Of a DNA stretch of 32,509 nucleotides, positions 1 through 11,952 are shown in pieces (positions within the stretch are counted from its first letter, which is position 1; every line of letters begins with the position of its first letter). The stretch comes from Priapulus caudatus (lineage: Eukaryota; Priapulida; Priapulimorpha; Priapulimorphida; Priapulidae): the NCBI RefSeq assembly GCF_000485595.1, contig NW_014577244.1, positions 526,602 through 559,110 of the forward strand, read 5' to 3'. Both the position numbers and the translations under genes were made by a program. The notes beneath the pieces are model-generated. The model ran no database searches and had not been told where the DNA came from. It saw nothing but the letters and a program-made list of their open reading frames with translations.

Positions 1-395
1 TGACATCTTGTAGCGACATCTCATGTTATAGTGACATCTTGTAGCGACATCTCATAGCGCCACATGCTATAGCGATATCGCATGCCGGGGCATGTTATAG
101 TGACATCTTATAGCGTGTTATATTGTAGTGATATCTTTCAGCGCGCCATGTTGTAGGCCTAGCGTGAAATGTTATAGTAACATGTTATAGTGACATCTTA
201 TAGTGTGTCATGTTATAGGGATATCTTTCAGTGCGCCATGTTATAATGACATGTTATGCGTGAAATCTTATAGTGGCATGTTATAGCGTGACATGTTACA
301 GTCACATGTTATGTTGCGAAATGTTATAGTGACATTGTATATGTTATATGACATATATGTTATAGCGTGACATGTTAAGGTGACATCTAATAATG
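1..395. repeat. Degenerate short-unit satellite
   Basis: The stretch is built from imperfect repeats of words such as CATGTTATAGTGACATCTTA, alternating with ATAGCG, CATGTTATAGCG and ATATCTTTCAGCGCGCC. The spacing is irregular (about 20-50 bp), so this is a diverged satellite rather than a clean array. It begins at the window edge and may continue to the left. No open frame of interest is present. Confidence 0.75.
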
Positions 396-465
396 TTAGA
401 TCCTGCCACCTGGCCGGCGGCGCGCGATGAACATGTCTGTTGTTATCGTGAAGAAGCGCGCCTAA

Positions 466-494
466 TCCCCCCCCTCTCTCTCCCTCTCTCTCCG

Positions 495-525
<31 letters not shown>

Positions 526-1045
526 GCTCTGTTTTCATCCTCTCCTCTCCGTCTCTTCTCTTCTTTCTCTCTCTCTTCTCTCTCTCTCTCTTCTCTCTCC
601 GTCTCTCTGCTCTCTCTCTCATTCTCTTCTCTCTCTCTCTCTCTCGCTCCGCTCTCTTCTCTTTCTTGTTCTCTCTCTCCGTCTCTCTCTCTTTCTCTCC
701 TCTCTCTCTCCGTCTCTCCCTCGGTATCCTCTCGCTTCTCCTGCCTTGCTCTCTCTCTTTCATCTCTCTCTGCTCTCTCTCTCTACCTCTCTACTCGTCT
801 CCTCTTCTCCTCGTCTCTTCCTTCTCCCCTACTTCTCTTCCTCTCTCTCTCTCTCTCTACTCCCGTCTGCTCTCTGTCTGCGCTCCTCCTACTCTCGCGT
901 CTCACTCTCTCCGCTCGGTATCTCTCTCCTCCTGCCTTGCTCTCTCTCTCTCTCTCTCAGTCGAATCTCTTCTCTCTCTCCCTTTCTTCTCCTCTCTCTC
1001 TCGTCTCTCGTCTCTCTCTCTCTCTCTCTCTCTCGTGTTCCGCCA
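466..1045. repeat. CT-rich polypyrimidine tract
   Basis: About 580 bp of CTCTCT interrupted by TTC, CCGT and CGCT. The + strand is nearly purine-free. Several overlapping open frames rich in Leu/Ser (+) or Arg/Glu (-) arise from the lack of stops and are not genes. 1046-1355 is unique-looking sequence in which I see no feature. Confidence 0.9.
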
Positions 1046-1356
1046 TCTATATCTATTAACCTAGGTCTCGCCCTCGTCTTGCCTTATCTGTTGCCTGTCT
1101 CTTGCGCCTCTTTCTCTCTCCCGTGCTCTCGTTCTTTCATTCTTGTTCTCGCGCGCTTCTCCTCTTTAATATTATCTCTCTCTCACCTCTCTAGTGCTGT
1201 TCGCTCCGTTCACGATTGCTTCTTCTCTAATTGTGTTCTTACGGTTGACGGTGTATCGATTGGCGGTGTTAGTTCCAGTCGCACGCGATATACCCGGCCG
1301 CATGAGGTTAAGAACGCGAGTGTGCATGCGATCAGGTTAGATTCACGGTAGATACA

Positions 1357-1412
1357 TGTCGCGTATTATAATATATATTATAATATATATATTATTATAT
1401 TATATAATTATA
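1357..1412. repeat. AT-rich TATAAT-type tract
   Basis: About 55 bp of alternating AT/TAATAT composition just upstream of the (CA)n run. A second short AT stretch follows that run at 1568-1591. Confidence 0.7.
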
Positions 1413-1485
1413 TGTGCGTTGTGCGCGTCAACTCTCTTTCTCACCTTCTCTCGTCTCTCTCTTCTCTGCTCTCTCTTCACGCGAG

Positions 1486-1486
<1 letters not shown>

Positions 1487-1567
<81 letters not shown>
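1487..1567. repeat. (CA)n microsatellite, 81 bp
   Basis: Forty uninterrupted CA units plus one base. It is flanked on the left by a CT-rich stretch and on the right by an AT-rich stretch. Confidence 0.98.
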
Positions 1568-1569
<2 letters not shown>

Positions 1570-1591
1570 TAATAATAATATATATATATCA

Positions 1592-2419
1592 TAGCTGTTA
1601 TTGTGTTCGGTAAATGTTTTGTTTGTATCGTTGTCTGCATGTCTAGTTAATTACCACGCTGGATATGTCAGAGACGTGTAGCGCACGCCCACGCCCACTA
1701 CAGCACACGACACTAGCCAGACTGCCCTGGCTTCTTAGAGCAAATTGCCTAGTTAACGACGTCGTGTGAGCAATGCACTAGGGAGTAATAGCCTGATCCT
1801 AGTGGTTAACACTTCACACCGAGCGCCATAGCCTTTAGTATATGTCTGCGTTGTCTCGTGCATGCCGGATTATCAGAAATGTTGTCAGGGTACGTCACCG
1901 TAAAAAAAAAAATTATGTCCACTTTTTCACAAATTGTATGTGATTCTGTTAAACTTTTATGGTTAAATTGCTGCATTATACTTCCTATTTTGCTATTCCG
2001 TTTCAATGTGAACAAACACTTGTGACTCATACATAGCCCATATCAAGCATTTAATGTCGTGATCAATATATCAAATTGCCCAGATTTTTTAGATTTTTAA
2101 CTAGTTGAAAAACAATCTTATCAGGTAAGAATTTGAGGATGCATTAAGTGCCGTTAGTACGTACTTTTCATGTAAAAAAATGCAACAAAATCTTTACCAA
2201 CAGGCCTATACACCATAGAAAATTCGTGACGTAGTCAATTTAACTGTTCCCTGCATGCTCGTTTCTCGTGGCAGTTACTGATGTGCAATGTCTGTTTTTC
2301 CCACGAGGGGTGACCTGCTCAATGACGTAGTCGCATACTCTTACTATATACTAGTAATTTGCACATTTTCGATTCCCTGATGAATCAATTATTCGAATAC
2401 TCGCGTCGTTCGTCGCAGT
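1592..2419. other. Unannotated unique sequence
   Basis: I find no recognisable gene, RNA or repeat here. Composition is moderately AT-rich and frames are short. It ends where similarity to the downstream duplicated segment begins. Confidence 0.5.
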
Positions 2420-2718
2420 TATTCATATATACGAATGCATAATGCAACGTTGACGTCTGCTGATATCAATTTCCATATATATTCAAATAGAAATCTATAC
2501 GGTCGCATTTCTCTGCGTCAATTTATGCGCGACGTCCTCTCAGATATGACTTTGCGCTTATACAATTACTTTATTTGTGCAACTTTATTAGGTGGAATTT
2601 ACCCCGATTTAATGTAATTAAACTTCTATAAATTGTCATTCACACTATCACATCTGGGCATTGGGTGTTGATCAGGCGGAACCAATGTTTCTCTTCACCC
2701 GCTCTGACTATAGGTAGG

Positions 2719-2722
<4 letters not shown>

Positions 2723-2784
<62 letters not shown>

Positions 2785-2804
2785 CTCGCTGCTCAGCTTT
2801 TTCG

Positions 2805-2853
<49 letters not shown>

Positions 2854-2970
2854 GTCTTCCTTCCTCTCGTTCTCTCTCGAGCCCTTTCTCTCGTTCTCTC
2901 GTTTTCTCGTTCTCTCGTCCTCTCGTTCTCGCGCTCTCTCTCCCTTTCTCTCGTTCTTTCTCTCTCTTTC
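2723..2970. repeat. (CT)n microsatellite cluster in copy A
   Basis: An uninterrupted (CT)n run covers 2723-2780 and another about 2809-2847. They are followed by CTCTCGTT-type degenerate pyrimidine sequence. The counterpart in copy B is at 7380-7690 and is much more interrupted. Confidence 0.93.
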
Positions 2971-3299
2971 TAATGCTCTGTGCGTGTGTGTGTGTGTGTC
3001 GTGAGGTGTTCGCGTCGTCATTATTATCGCGACTCTTTATCGCATCGATTGTTCCGTCTAGTACGTTCTTTCCCGCGTACCTGCAACGTAGGCAGTGTCA
3101 CAGAGAGATCCTATTATACACCGTTTATATTCCCTGTATAACAGAATCTCTATGGGCAGGGTCCCCCACGCCCGCGCGGCTAGATTGACGCCGTTTGCGC
3201 ACACGGCGACCGATTCGCTGCGCGTGGCGGGTGTTGTGTCAGTCTAGCGGTTCTCCTGCTACTGGCCGGAGAGATTACCTGAGCCCCCGGGAAGCTGAG

Positions 3300-3565
3300 C
3301 GGGAAAGGAGGCTGAAGGAGAATGGACCGCTGAGGGGAGCAGGAGGAGGAGGAGGAGGAGGAGGAGGAGGAGGAGGATGAATGTGTGTGAGAGAGAGAGA
3401 TGGGAGGCTGAGGAGCGGAGGAGACTGATGAGGAGAAGGCTGAAGGGGAGGGGTAAAGGAAGAAGAAGAGGAAGCGGAGGAGGAGGAGCAGGAAGAAGAA
3501 GAATAGGAGTAGGAGGGCGATGAGAAAGAGAAGGCTGAAGTAGAAACTGACAGAGAGAGGAGGAG
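3300..3565. repeat. Purine-rich GGA/GAA tract in copy A
   Basis: A perfect (AGG)n run occupies 3341-3376 inside a longer G/A-rich stretch with GAAGAAGAAG and GAGAGAGAG. Frames rich in Arg/Glu/Gly here are composition artefacts. Confidence 0.85.
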
Positions 3566-3984
3566 ACTGCGTTTATGCGGGGACCTCCTTTTCGCCTGTT
3601 TTCCTCTCTTTCTTTCTCACTACCTCTCTCTCACTCTCACCCTGTCTATCTGTCCATCTACTTATCTTTCTCTCTCTCTCATGTGGTTCACGCTAACTGT
3701 TATAGCAGGAACTGCATAACTGTCGCTCGGCTCGAAAATCGAATGCTAAATTGCAAGACAATTCTTATTCTTATATTATTCTTATATTAGTAATCCTAAC
3801 ACGTATTTATACTATGCTGAGTAATTACGTAGCGCATCGGTAGATGGCAGCACAGGTCGTACATCGCTACAGCCGGTTAGGGATATTTCTCATAGCTCTC
3901 GGCTCCTTTACTCGTTCCACATCTCGCCACCATATGTAAAAACTCAATAAATAATAATAAATAATAAGATAATAAAACTCAAAA

Positions 3985-4400
3985 TTCATATAGACACATG
4001 TCTTCGCTATAATCTCTGTGAATATTGAGTTTATTGAAGCGCAAATATGCACGCGCGGTATCGCTCATAGGCTAATATACGCACGGCTATGGGCGGCAGG
4101 AAAGTGTATCTCGTGAACGAGTTGGCTTATAATTCTAGAATTCTTGATACATATAGACACATGTCTTAGCTATAATCCTCGTGAATTTTTAGTTTATGGA
4201 TGCACGATTAATTTAATTAATTACCAAATATATGCGCATGGTATCGCTCATAGGCTAATATACGCACGGCTATGGGCGGCAGGAAAGTGTATTAACTCTC
4301 ATATCTCGCGAATGAGTTGGGTTATAATTCTAGAAATTTAGATACATATAGACACATGTCTTGGCTATAGCCTCCGTGAATGTTGAGTTTTGTTATCTTA
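3985..4400 (+). repeat. ~163-195 bp tandem repeat, about 2.5 units
   Basis: The word TAGACACATGTCTT starts at 3991, 4154 and 4349, giving periods of 163 and 195 bp. Within each unit the same order recurs: a GTGAATnTTGAGTTT-like word, then GGTATCGCTCATAGGCTAAT, then CTATGGGCGGCAGGAAAGTG, then TTATAATTCTAGAA. The same arrangement is present with small indels in copy B (about 8765-9200). The inverted fragment at 14212-14520 lacks this tandem block. Confidence 0.8.
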
Positions 4401-4994
4401 TTATTTATTATTATTTATTGAGTTTTTACTAGTCCATATGAGTTTATCTAGTCCAGTCATAAAGTGCCAAATAAGGCCTCTACCGGGAAATCGAGTGAAA
4501 CAAGCTGGATTCTTTACTAATGTATTGGTCCATATAAACCCCCCAAAAAAGTTACAAAATTTTCGTTGGTCGGAAACTTTTTTACGGGCCACGCCCTTTT
4601 TCTAATTTTTGCGATTATAAGAAAATTGTGTAAATCTTACCTAAACACTTTATAGTCATGTTATACATGTTAATAGGGGTATTTTGGGACGGGGAGTCGA
4701 TTCCAACAGTTAGTTTATTTATAAATTGAACGGTTAAGGCTTAATTGACCAATTAAGCTCAATTAAGCTCTAATTTTATATAGATCTCTCTATATTACTC
4801 TTGAATTATTATAAGATTTATTATAATAAAATACAGACTATAGTGCCGCAAATAAAGTGCAAAAGTACACTCAGTACAGTATATGCTTGCTCCGCCACCG
4901 CCCGTAGCTATGCTTCAAAAGATTGGGGTCTCCTCTTCTACACTGTGCCGTGGGAGAAAGGGACAACCTACGGAGAAGTTGTGCAGTGCTATAT

Positions 4995-5808
4995 CACCTA
5001 TCAAGAGTAGATAATAACACAAGAGTGAGACACCCGATTTCCGCATTTTTAACCGATTTTTCTCATCAAAATGTGCCACCAATAAAGAAGCAAGTGTATA
5101 CGTTCCTCAGCTTATTATGACCACTAATCACTCACCTTCGTGGTACTGATATTCGTTTACATATATTTGCTAGCGTATTGCTGTAAATCGTAATCTTGTA
5201 CGAGCTGAATTCTCACGATTTACCGCTAAAATGTCACCTTGTTGATAGGTGTTTAGACAATATCTGAAGCTATCGGGGCGCCAATATTTAGCAACGGACG
5301 GTTTCCAAATCATTCGTGCCCCGATAGGGTTGAGAGACAATCTAAATTTCAAATTTTGATCTCGTGAGGAACCGCGAGCCGCGCTCAGTTATTGTGATCC
5401 CAACACAAGAAATTGACATACTACTGTAGTAGTTTGCAGTAAGTATCACATTACGCACGCGCAGGTAATCAAGTACATTAAACCCCTATCGGGGCACGAA
5501 TGATTTGGAAACCGTCCGTTGCTAAATATTGGCGCCACTACAGCTTCTCAAGTTGTCTAAACACCTAACAACAACAGCGGTAAATCGTGCGAATTCAGCT
5601 CGTGCAAGATTACGATTTACAGCAATACGCCAGCAAATATATGTAGACGAATATCAGTACCACGAAGGTGAGTGATTAGTGGTCATAATAAGCTGAGGAA
5701 CGTATACACTTGCTTTTATATTGGTGGCAAATTTTGATAAGAAAAATCGGTTAAAAATGCGGGAATCGGGTGTCTCACTCTTGTGTTATTATCTACTCTT
5801 GCGCCTAT
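4995..5808. mobile_element. Fold-back (long inverted repeat) element, copy A
   Basis: The left arm starts at 5002 (CAAGAGTAGATAATAACAC). Its reverse complement ends at 5801 (GTGTTATTATCTACTCTTG). The arms are about 330 bp each (5002-5330 and 5480-5801) around a ~150-bp centre, so the whole 800 bp could fold into one hairpin. Imperfect 7-bp direct repeats flank it: CACCTAT at 4995-5001 and CGCCTAT at 5802-5808, which fits a target duplication. There is no transposase frame, so it is non-autonomous. Two further copies (9834-10679 and 12311-13101) show that it is a family. The superfamily is not determinable from this window. Confidence 0.85.
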
Positions 5809-5809
5809 G

Positions 5810-6155
5810 TAAAGGGCCGTACACACTAGGCGATTAAATCGGGCGATTAAATCGGGCGACTAAATCGGGTGACTAAATCGCCTAGTGTGTCCACTCAATC
5901 GCCGCCGACTTAGTCGCCCGATTTTGTCACCCGATTTAATCGCATAGATCAAAACGTTTTGATATTATCGGGCGATTAAGTCGCCCGATTTTGTTGCCCG
6001 ATTTAATTGCCTAGTTTGTCCGAGGCCGGCGATAAAATCGCCCGATTGTACAATTCATCAGCCAATCAGAGTTGTTCAATGATACTGACGTAATAGCGAT
6101 GTTTCATGTTTAGTATGTCATGTCATGTAATAGCGATGCACGCACGCACATGATG
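5810..6155 (+). mobile_element. Left end of GCGATTAAATCG inverted-repeat element, copy A
   Basis: It starts TAAAGGGCCGTACACACTAG, followed by repeated GCGATTAAATCGG and GCGACTAAATCGG words and then inverted versions (CGCCCGATTTAATCGC) at 5910-6055. The reverse complement of the right ends at 11700-11774 and 15300-15398 starts AAAGAGCCGGACACACTAGG, so this is a terminal inverted repeat with subterminal palindromes. In this copy no right end is found downstream. Similarity stops at about 6155, just inside a CACGCACG stretch. It looks truncated or rearranged. Confidence 0.75.
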
Positions 6156-7069
6156 TACATACGAGTATGATGCTGGTTTGTTTACAATAATAGTTGCGAG
6201 TACATGTAAGCCCGGCAGTAAAGTGGCTGGGCCGTCTCATTGCTTTATGACATATTTGGTTTACGACGATATATTTACGACACAGTGGTACTCCTGCCGG
6301 TATGAGCTTCATCCAAACATCATAGTCATTTAGAAGGGTATACAAGAAATACGTGGCGCAAGCACGCGTCATAGTGTGTGCACGATTATGTGTGTATGAG
6401 AGGGAATGCGGCCTATAATGGTTGTACGGTGTGTAGAATTCAGTGCTTGTCGAATCTTCTTAATATGGATAACGAGAGATTACGCAGGCTTGACTGTAAT
6501 AGACGCACCGTTTAGTATTCTCAGCATGCTGTAGAGAGAGGCCATCGTTCTACTCCAACCTGCCGCTTTCTTCCATTCGAGCGCACGCTGCCTTTCTCTC
6601 GTGCGTGCTCTCTTTCATTTCCCTTTTCTCTCTATCTCGGTTTTAGTTTTTTTTTTCTCTCTCTCTCGCTCTGTGTCTTGCCGCTTATCCTTCTCGCCTG
6701 CCACTTCCATCCATAAATGGCTTTCTCTTTCCCGCGCAGTAATCTCATATGCGGCATATATAGAGCTGGCCGCGCTCCCACACACAGCATGCAATATGTA
6801 GCATGCAGCACGCCGCCGCCGCCGCCGTGACAGCCACAGCCACAGCCACAGAGATCTATCATAATCGATGGTGACAAATAATTCCGTCGCGAAAGCGATT
6901 CTCGAACGTAATCGGTCGCTGCGCGCCATTGCCGTCCGCACGCCTCCCACGTTTATTTCCTAACTGTCGCCAAAAATGCCGAGCGGCGATTTGTCGAAAT
7001 CAGGCAATGCTTGCAAACGCGGGGGTGTTAATGTAGCTCGGAACTATAGTTTCGGCATCGTTCTCGCCC
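6156..7069. other. Unique spacer between repeat copies
   Basis: No gene recognised. It contains a pyrimidine-rich stretch (about 6590-6670) and a short GCC/CAGCCA microsatellite (about 6813-6850). An 84-aa minus-strand frame (6118-6372) resembles nothing I know and starts inside the neighbouring transposon-like end. Confidence 0.5.
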
Positions 7070-7379
7070 TTATTCACTATTCGAAGCTAATGAAACGTTG
7101 AGTCTGATAATATCAATTATCCATATATATTCAAATAGAAATTATTACGGTCGCAATTTCTCTGCGTTCAATTTAGTTGCGCGACGTCCTTCAGATTATG
7201 ACTTTTTGCGTTAGACAATTACTTTATTTGTGCACACTTTATTTAGGTGGCGAATTTACCGCCGATTTAAATGTAATTTAAATTCTATGATTGTCATCAC
7301 ACTATCACATTCTGGGCATCTGGGTGGTTGATCGCGGAAACCAATGTTCTCTTCACCCGCTCTGACTATATGTGGTAGT

Positions 7380-7533
7380 AGTTTCTCTTCTCTCTCTTCT
7401 CTCTCTCTCTTTTTCTCTTCTCTCTCTCCTCTCTTCTCTCTCTCTCTCTCTCCTTGTATTCGTCTCTCTCTCTCTTCTCTCTCTCTCTCATCTCTCTCTC
7501 TTCTCGCTTCTCGCTCTCGCTTTTCGTTCTCTC

Positions 7534-7568
<35 letters not shown>

Positions 7569-7690
7569 GTCTCTGTCTTCCTCTCTCGTTCTCTCTCGAG
7601 CCTTTCTCTCGTTCTCTCGTTTTTCTTCGTTCTCTCGTCCTCTCGTTCTCGCCGCTCGCTCTCCGTTTCTCTCGTTCTTTCTCTCTGCTT
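7380..7690. repeat. CT-rich tract in copy B
   Basis: Counterpart of 2723-2970, made of CTCTCT interrupted by extra T and C residues. Frames rich in Ser/Leu here are artefacts. Confidence 0.88.
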
Positions 7691-8029
7691 TCTAATGCTC
7701 TGATGTGTGTATGTGGTCGTGAGGTGTTCGCGTCGTCATCGCCGCGGCTCTTTATGCATCGATTGTTCGTCTAGTAACGTTCTTTCCCGCGTACCTGAAG
7801 TACGCAGTGTCACAGGAATCCTATTTACACGCGTTATATTCCTGTATAAACAGAGATATATCTATGGGCAGTGGTTCCCCCACGCGCGCGCGGCTAGATT
7901 TGACGCCGTTTTATTGCGCACACGGCAACGATCGCCTAGGCGCGTGGTGCGGTGATGTTGTGTCAGTCTAGCGGTTCTCCTGCTTGACTGCCGGAAGAGA
8001 TACCTGAGCCCCCGGGAAGCTGAGCGGAA

Positions 8030-8310
8030 AGGAAGGACCTGAAGGAGCAATGCGACGACTGGGGCGGAGCAGGAGGAGGATGGAAGGAGGAGGGAGGCAG
8101 GGGAGGGAGGAGGAGGATGAAATGTGTGTGAAGAAGAGAGATGGTGAGGCCTGAGGAGCCGGAGGCAGACTGAATGAGGAGAAGGTCTTGAAGTGGCCGA
8201 GGTAAAGAAGAAGAAGAGGAACCGGGGAGTGAAGGGCCAGGTAAGAAGAAGAATAGGAGGTAGTGAGGCGACGAGAAAGAGAAGCTGAGTTAGAAACTGA
8301 CAGAGAGAGG
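8030..8310. repeat. Purine-rich tract in copy B
   Basis: Counterpart of 3300-3565, with GGAGGA, GAAGAAGAAG and GAGAGAGG words broken by extra bases. The perfect (AGG)n core seen in copy A is not preserved. Confidence 0.8.
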
Positions 8311-9833
8311 AGGAGACTGCGTTTAATGCGGGGACCTCCTTTTCGGCCTGATTTTCTCTCATTTCTTTCGCATACCTCTCTCTCACTCTCACCTGTCTAT
8401 CTGGTCCATCTAACTTATCTTTTCTCTCTCTCTAATGGTTGGTCACGCCTAATCTGTATAGCAGGAACTGCATAACTGTCGCTCGGCTCGATAAATCGAA
8501 TCGCCTAAATTCTATGACAAAGACAATTCTTATCTTATATTATTCTTATATTAGTAATCCTAACACGTATTTGATTCACTATGCCTGAGTAATACGTAGC
8601 GCCATCCGGTAGATGGCAGCACAGGTCCGATACATTCGCTTACAGCCGGTGAGGGATATTTCACTAAGCCTTCGGCCTCACCTTTTATCGTTCCAAGCAT
8701 CTCGCACCATAGTAAAAACATCAATAAATATAATAACTATAGATAATAAAAGCTCAAACTTCATATAGGCGACACATGTCTTCGCATAATATCTCTGTGA
8801 TATTGAGTTATTTGAAGCCAAATATGCACGCGGCAGGGTATCGCCTCAATAGGCTTAATATATCGCCACGGCTATGGGCGGCAGGAAAGTGTATCTCGTG
8901 GAACGAGTTGGCTTATAATTCTAGAATTCTGTACATTATAGACACATGTCTTTTAGCTATAATCCTCTGTGAATTTTTAGTTCTATGATGCAACGATTAA
9001 TTTAATTATCAATTACCCAAATATATGCGCACTGGTATCGCTCATAGCGCTAATATTAGCGCACGGGTATGGGCGGCAGAAAGTGTATTAACTCTCATAT
9101 CTTCTGGAATGAGTTGGGTTATAACTTCTAGAAATTTTAGATACATAACTAGACACATGTCTTGGCCTTATAGCCTCCGTGAATGTTTGAGTTTTGTTCA
9201 TCTTATTATTTATTATTATTTATTGGTTTTTACTTAGTCCATATGAGTTTATCTAGTCAGTCATAAAGGCAATAATGGGCCTTACCGGAATCGATGTGAA
9301 CAAGTTGGATTCTTTTAACTAATGCTATTGGTCATATAAACCCCCCCAAAAAGTACAAAAATTTTCGTTGGATCGCCGAAACTTTTTTACGGGCCACGCC
9401 CTTTTTCTATTTTTTTGCGATTATAAAGAAATTGAATGTAATCATTACCTAACACTTTCGATATAGTCATGTTATACAGTGATTATTAGGCGGTATTTGG
9501 ACGGGGATCGACTCTCCAACAGTTAGTTTATTTTATCAATTTGAACGGTTAAGGCTTATTGAACCCAATTAAGCTGCAATTAAGACTCTAAATTTTTTAG
9601 GATCTCTCTCTATATTACTCTTGAAATCATTATAAGATTTATTATAATAAATACAGGATATAGTGCCGCCAAATAAAGTGCCAAAGTACATCAGTTACAG
9701 TATATGCTTGCTCCTCACGCCCGTAGCTATTGCTTCAAAAGATTGGGTCTCCTCTTTCTTATTTTTACACTGTGCCGTGGGGAGAAGAGGGAACAACTAC
9801 GGAGAAAGTTGTGCAGTGCTATATCACGCCTAT

Positions 9834-10679
9834 CAAGAGTAGATAATAACACAAGAGTGAACACCGATTTACCGCATTTTTACCGTTTTTTCTCATTCAA
9901 AATGTGCCACAATAAAGAAGCAAGATGTATAGCGTTCCTTCAGCTGTATTATGACCACTAATCCTCACCTCGTGGTATGATATTCGTTTACATATATTTG
10001 CCCTAGCGTATTTGCTGTTAAATCGCTAATCTAGGTACGAGCTGAATTTTTTCAAACGACTTACGATAAAAATTGTTACCTTGTTGATAGTGTGTTTAGA
10101 CAATATCTGAACTATCGCGGCGCAATAATTTAGAACGGCGGTTTCCAAATCATTCGTTGCCCCGATAGGCGTTGCGAAGACAATTAAATTTCACAATTTT
10201 GATCTCACTGACGGAACCGCGAGCCGCGCTCAGTATTTGTGATCCCAACACGAAGAAATTCGATCATACTACTGAGTTAGTTTGCAGTAAAGTATCACAT
10301 TACGCAACGCCGCACGGTAATCAAGTACCATTAAACCCCTATCGGGCACGAATGATTTGGAAACGTCCCGTTTGCCCCTAAATATTGTGCGCGCCACTAC
10401 AGCTTCTCAAGTTGCTCTAAACACCCTAAACGAAACATCAGCGAGTAAATCGTACGAATCAGGCTCGTGCAAAGATTACGATTACAGCAATACGCCACCA
10501 AATATATGTTAGACGGAATATCAGTCCACGGAAGGTTGGAGTATTAGTGGTCATTAATAAGTCACGAGGAACGCTATTACACTTCTTTTTTATTGGTCGG
10601 CAAATTTTTGATGCAGAAAAATCGTGTTTAAAAATCGGGAATCGCGGTGTCTCACTCTTGTGTTCATTATCTATTCTTG
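9834..10679. mobile_element. Fold-back element, copy B
   Basis: Same inverted-arm structure as 5002-5801, starting CAAGAGTAGATAATAACAC and ending with a TATCTATTCTTG variant. Flanking words CGCCTAT occur on both sides (9827-9833, and 10681-10687 after one extra C). This supports a 7-bp target duplication more cleanly than copy A. The arms carry many single-base insertions. Confidence 0.8.
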
Positions 10680-10688
10680 CCGCCTATG

Positions 10689-11774
10689 TAAAGGGCCGTA
10701 CACACTAGGCCGATTAATCGGGCGATTAAATTTCGGGCGACTAAAATCGGGTGCTAAATACGCCTAGTGTGTCCACTCAATCGCCGCCGAATTACGTCGC
10801 CCGGCATCTTTGGATCACCCGATTAATCGCCATGATTCAAAACAGTTTTCCGAATTTATCGGCGCGATTTTAAGTCGCGCCATTTTGTTGCCCGATTTAA
10901 TTGGCCTTAGTTTGTCCGAGTTAGCCGGCGATAAAATCGCCCGATATGTACAATTCATCAGCCCAATCAGAGTTGTTCAATGATAGCTGAGTAATTAGCC
11001 GTGTTTCATGTTTAGTATTCAGTGTCATGTAATAGCGACTGCACTGCACGCACGCACGACACATGTGTACGTGCAACACAGCACGCACAGCACATCATGC
11101 ACGCAGGTGTACGTCACAATCGCACGCACGCACGCATGCATTGGCCACGTGTACGTGCCACACCGCACGCAGCGCACGCACGTGCTGACCTTGCACAACC
11201 GGCACAGTACGCACGTACGCACACATACACACACGTGCTACTGGCAACACGCACACCACGCACGCCGCGCACGAACGTGCACTCCACCCGCCAGGCAGTA
11301 CGCACGCAGCGCATGCCGCAGGTGAACGTGCACAACGCACGCAAGCGCACGCACCCGTGTACGCTATACACGCCACGCACGCACCGCACACAACGCTGTT
11401 TACGTGCACACGCACACATGCACGCACGTGTACGCTCAGCACGCGACGCACGCAGCGCACGTATACAGTGCAAACGATGCACACACGCACGCCAACGCAC
11501 ACACGCACGCATTGCCACGCAACGTTCTCCCATCACACGCACGCACGCATTTGAATGCACGGCGGGCTGTACGGTGCACACGCCACGCACGCACGCCACG
11601 CACGCACGTCTAGCGTGCACTGTCATGCACGAGTCTTAGCGAATTTTCACCGGCGATTTAATCGCCCGATTTACACCTAGTGTGTCCACTCAACTCGCGC
11701 GATTAGAATCAGGCGATGTTATTCGCACGATTTAGTCGCCCGTTAATCGGCCTAGTCGTGTCCACGGCTCTTTA
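10689..11774. mobile_element. GCGATTAAATCG inverted-repeat element, apparently complete
   Basis: The left end TAAAGGGCCGTACACACTAG and the right end, which finishes GGCTCTTTA after a GTGTCC word, are inverted relative to each other. Each end carries several GCGATTAAATCG / CGCCCGATTTAATC words. The ~1.08-kb interior is mainly a CACG-rich minisatellite (11040-11640) with no transposase, so it behaves like a MITE. Terminal bases are A/T-rich (TAAAG...CTTTA) and the exact target duplication is ambiguous; a PIF/Harbinger-type 3-bp TWA site is possible but unproven. Confidence 0.65.
11040..11640. repeat. CACG/GCACGCAC minisatellite inside the element
   Basis: About 600 bp dominated by CGCACGCACG, CACACGCACG and ACGTGTACGTGCA words. 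The open frames on both strands (His/Thr/Ala-rich or Cys/Val/Arg-rich) follow from the repeat composition. A related CACG stretch precedes another copy of the same right end at 15190. Confidence 0.88.
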
Positions 11775-11952
11775 TGAGCACCTTTCCACATTCCGAAGAC
11801 ACTTAATATCTTTGGGATACTGCAGCCCAGTACTAAGGACATGCGTAAACACAAAAGATTCCGGTAAACATCTCTAGAAATAGACTAGCGGTTGCACAAT
11901 GTTGTGGACTGTAGTAAGCTGTGTTGCGGAGCTGCTGTTCCACACTAGTTGC
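11775..11952 (+). repeat. Flank repeated at 15399-15570
   Basis: After the right end of the inverted-repeat element, this sequence (CATTCCGAAGACACTTA..., ATCTCTAGAAATAGAC, AATGTTGTGGACTGT) recurs after the second right end. The two flanks therefore share a common origin: either a duplicated insertion site or redundant assembly. The copy here has extra single bases. Confidence 0.8.

Larger units (their letters stand above)
2420..6155 (+). repeat. Composite repeat, copy A
   Basis: This 3.7-kb segment is repeated in the same orientation at about 7070-11066. Collinear landmarks include GATATCAAT...CCATATATATTC at the left, GCGGGGACCTCCTTTTCG in the middle, CTATGGGCGGCAGGAAAGTG, ACGGGCCACGCCCTTTTTCT, and the fold-back and GCGATTAAATCG elements at the right. 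A part (about 3868-3930 plus 4440-4712) recurs inverted at 14212-14520, so pieces of it are dispersed repeats. Copy A reads cleanly. Boundaries are by eye, within roughly 30 bp. Confidence 0.85.
7070..11066 (+). repeat. Composite repeat, copy B (indel-rich)
   Basis: Direct repeat of 2420-6155 in the same order. It is about 260 bp longer because single bases are inserted every few tens of bases: AAATTTCGGGCG for AAATCGGGCG, CTATCTGGTCCATCTAAC for CTATCTGTCCATCTAC. Insertions clearly outnumber substitutions, which is typical of uncorrected long-read sequence rather than of evolutionary decay. Flanks outside the repeat differ from those of copy A. Confidence 0.85.

Noticed and set aside
393-1351. 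Ser/Leu-rich 201-223 codon frames and their Arg/Glu antisense frames
   Set aside because: Purely CT microsatellite composition; the protein-like length is meaningless.
6118-6372. 84-codon minus-strand frame, considered as a transposase fragment
   Set aside because: I see no catalytic motif or known family, and the frame crosses from a transposon-like end into unique sequence.
11008-11639. Frames of 105-205 codons rich in His/Thr/Arg/Ala or Cys/Val
   Set aside because: They lie wholly in the CACG minisatellite of a transposon-like element.
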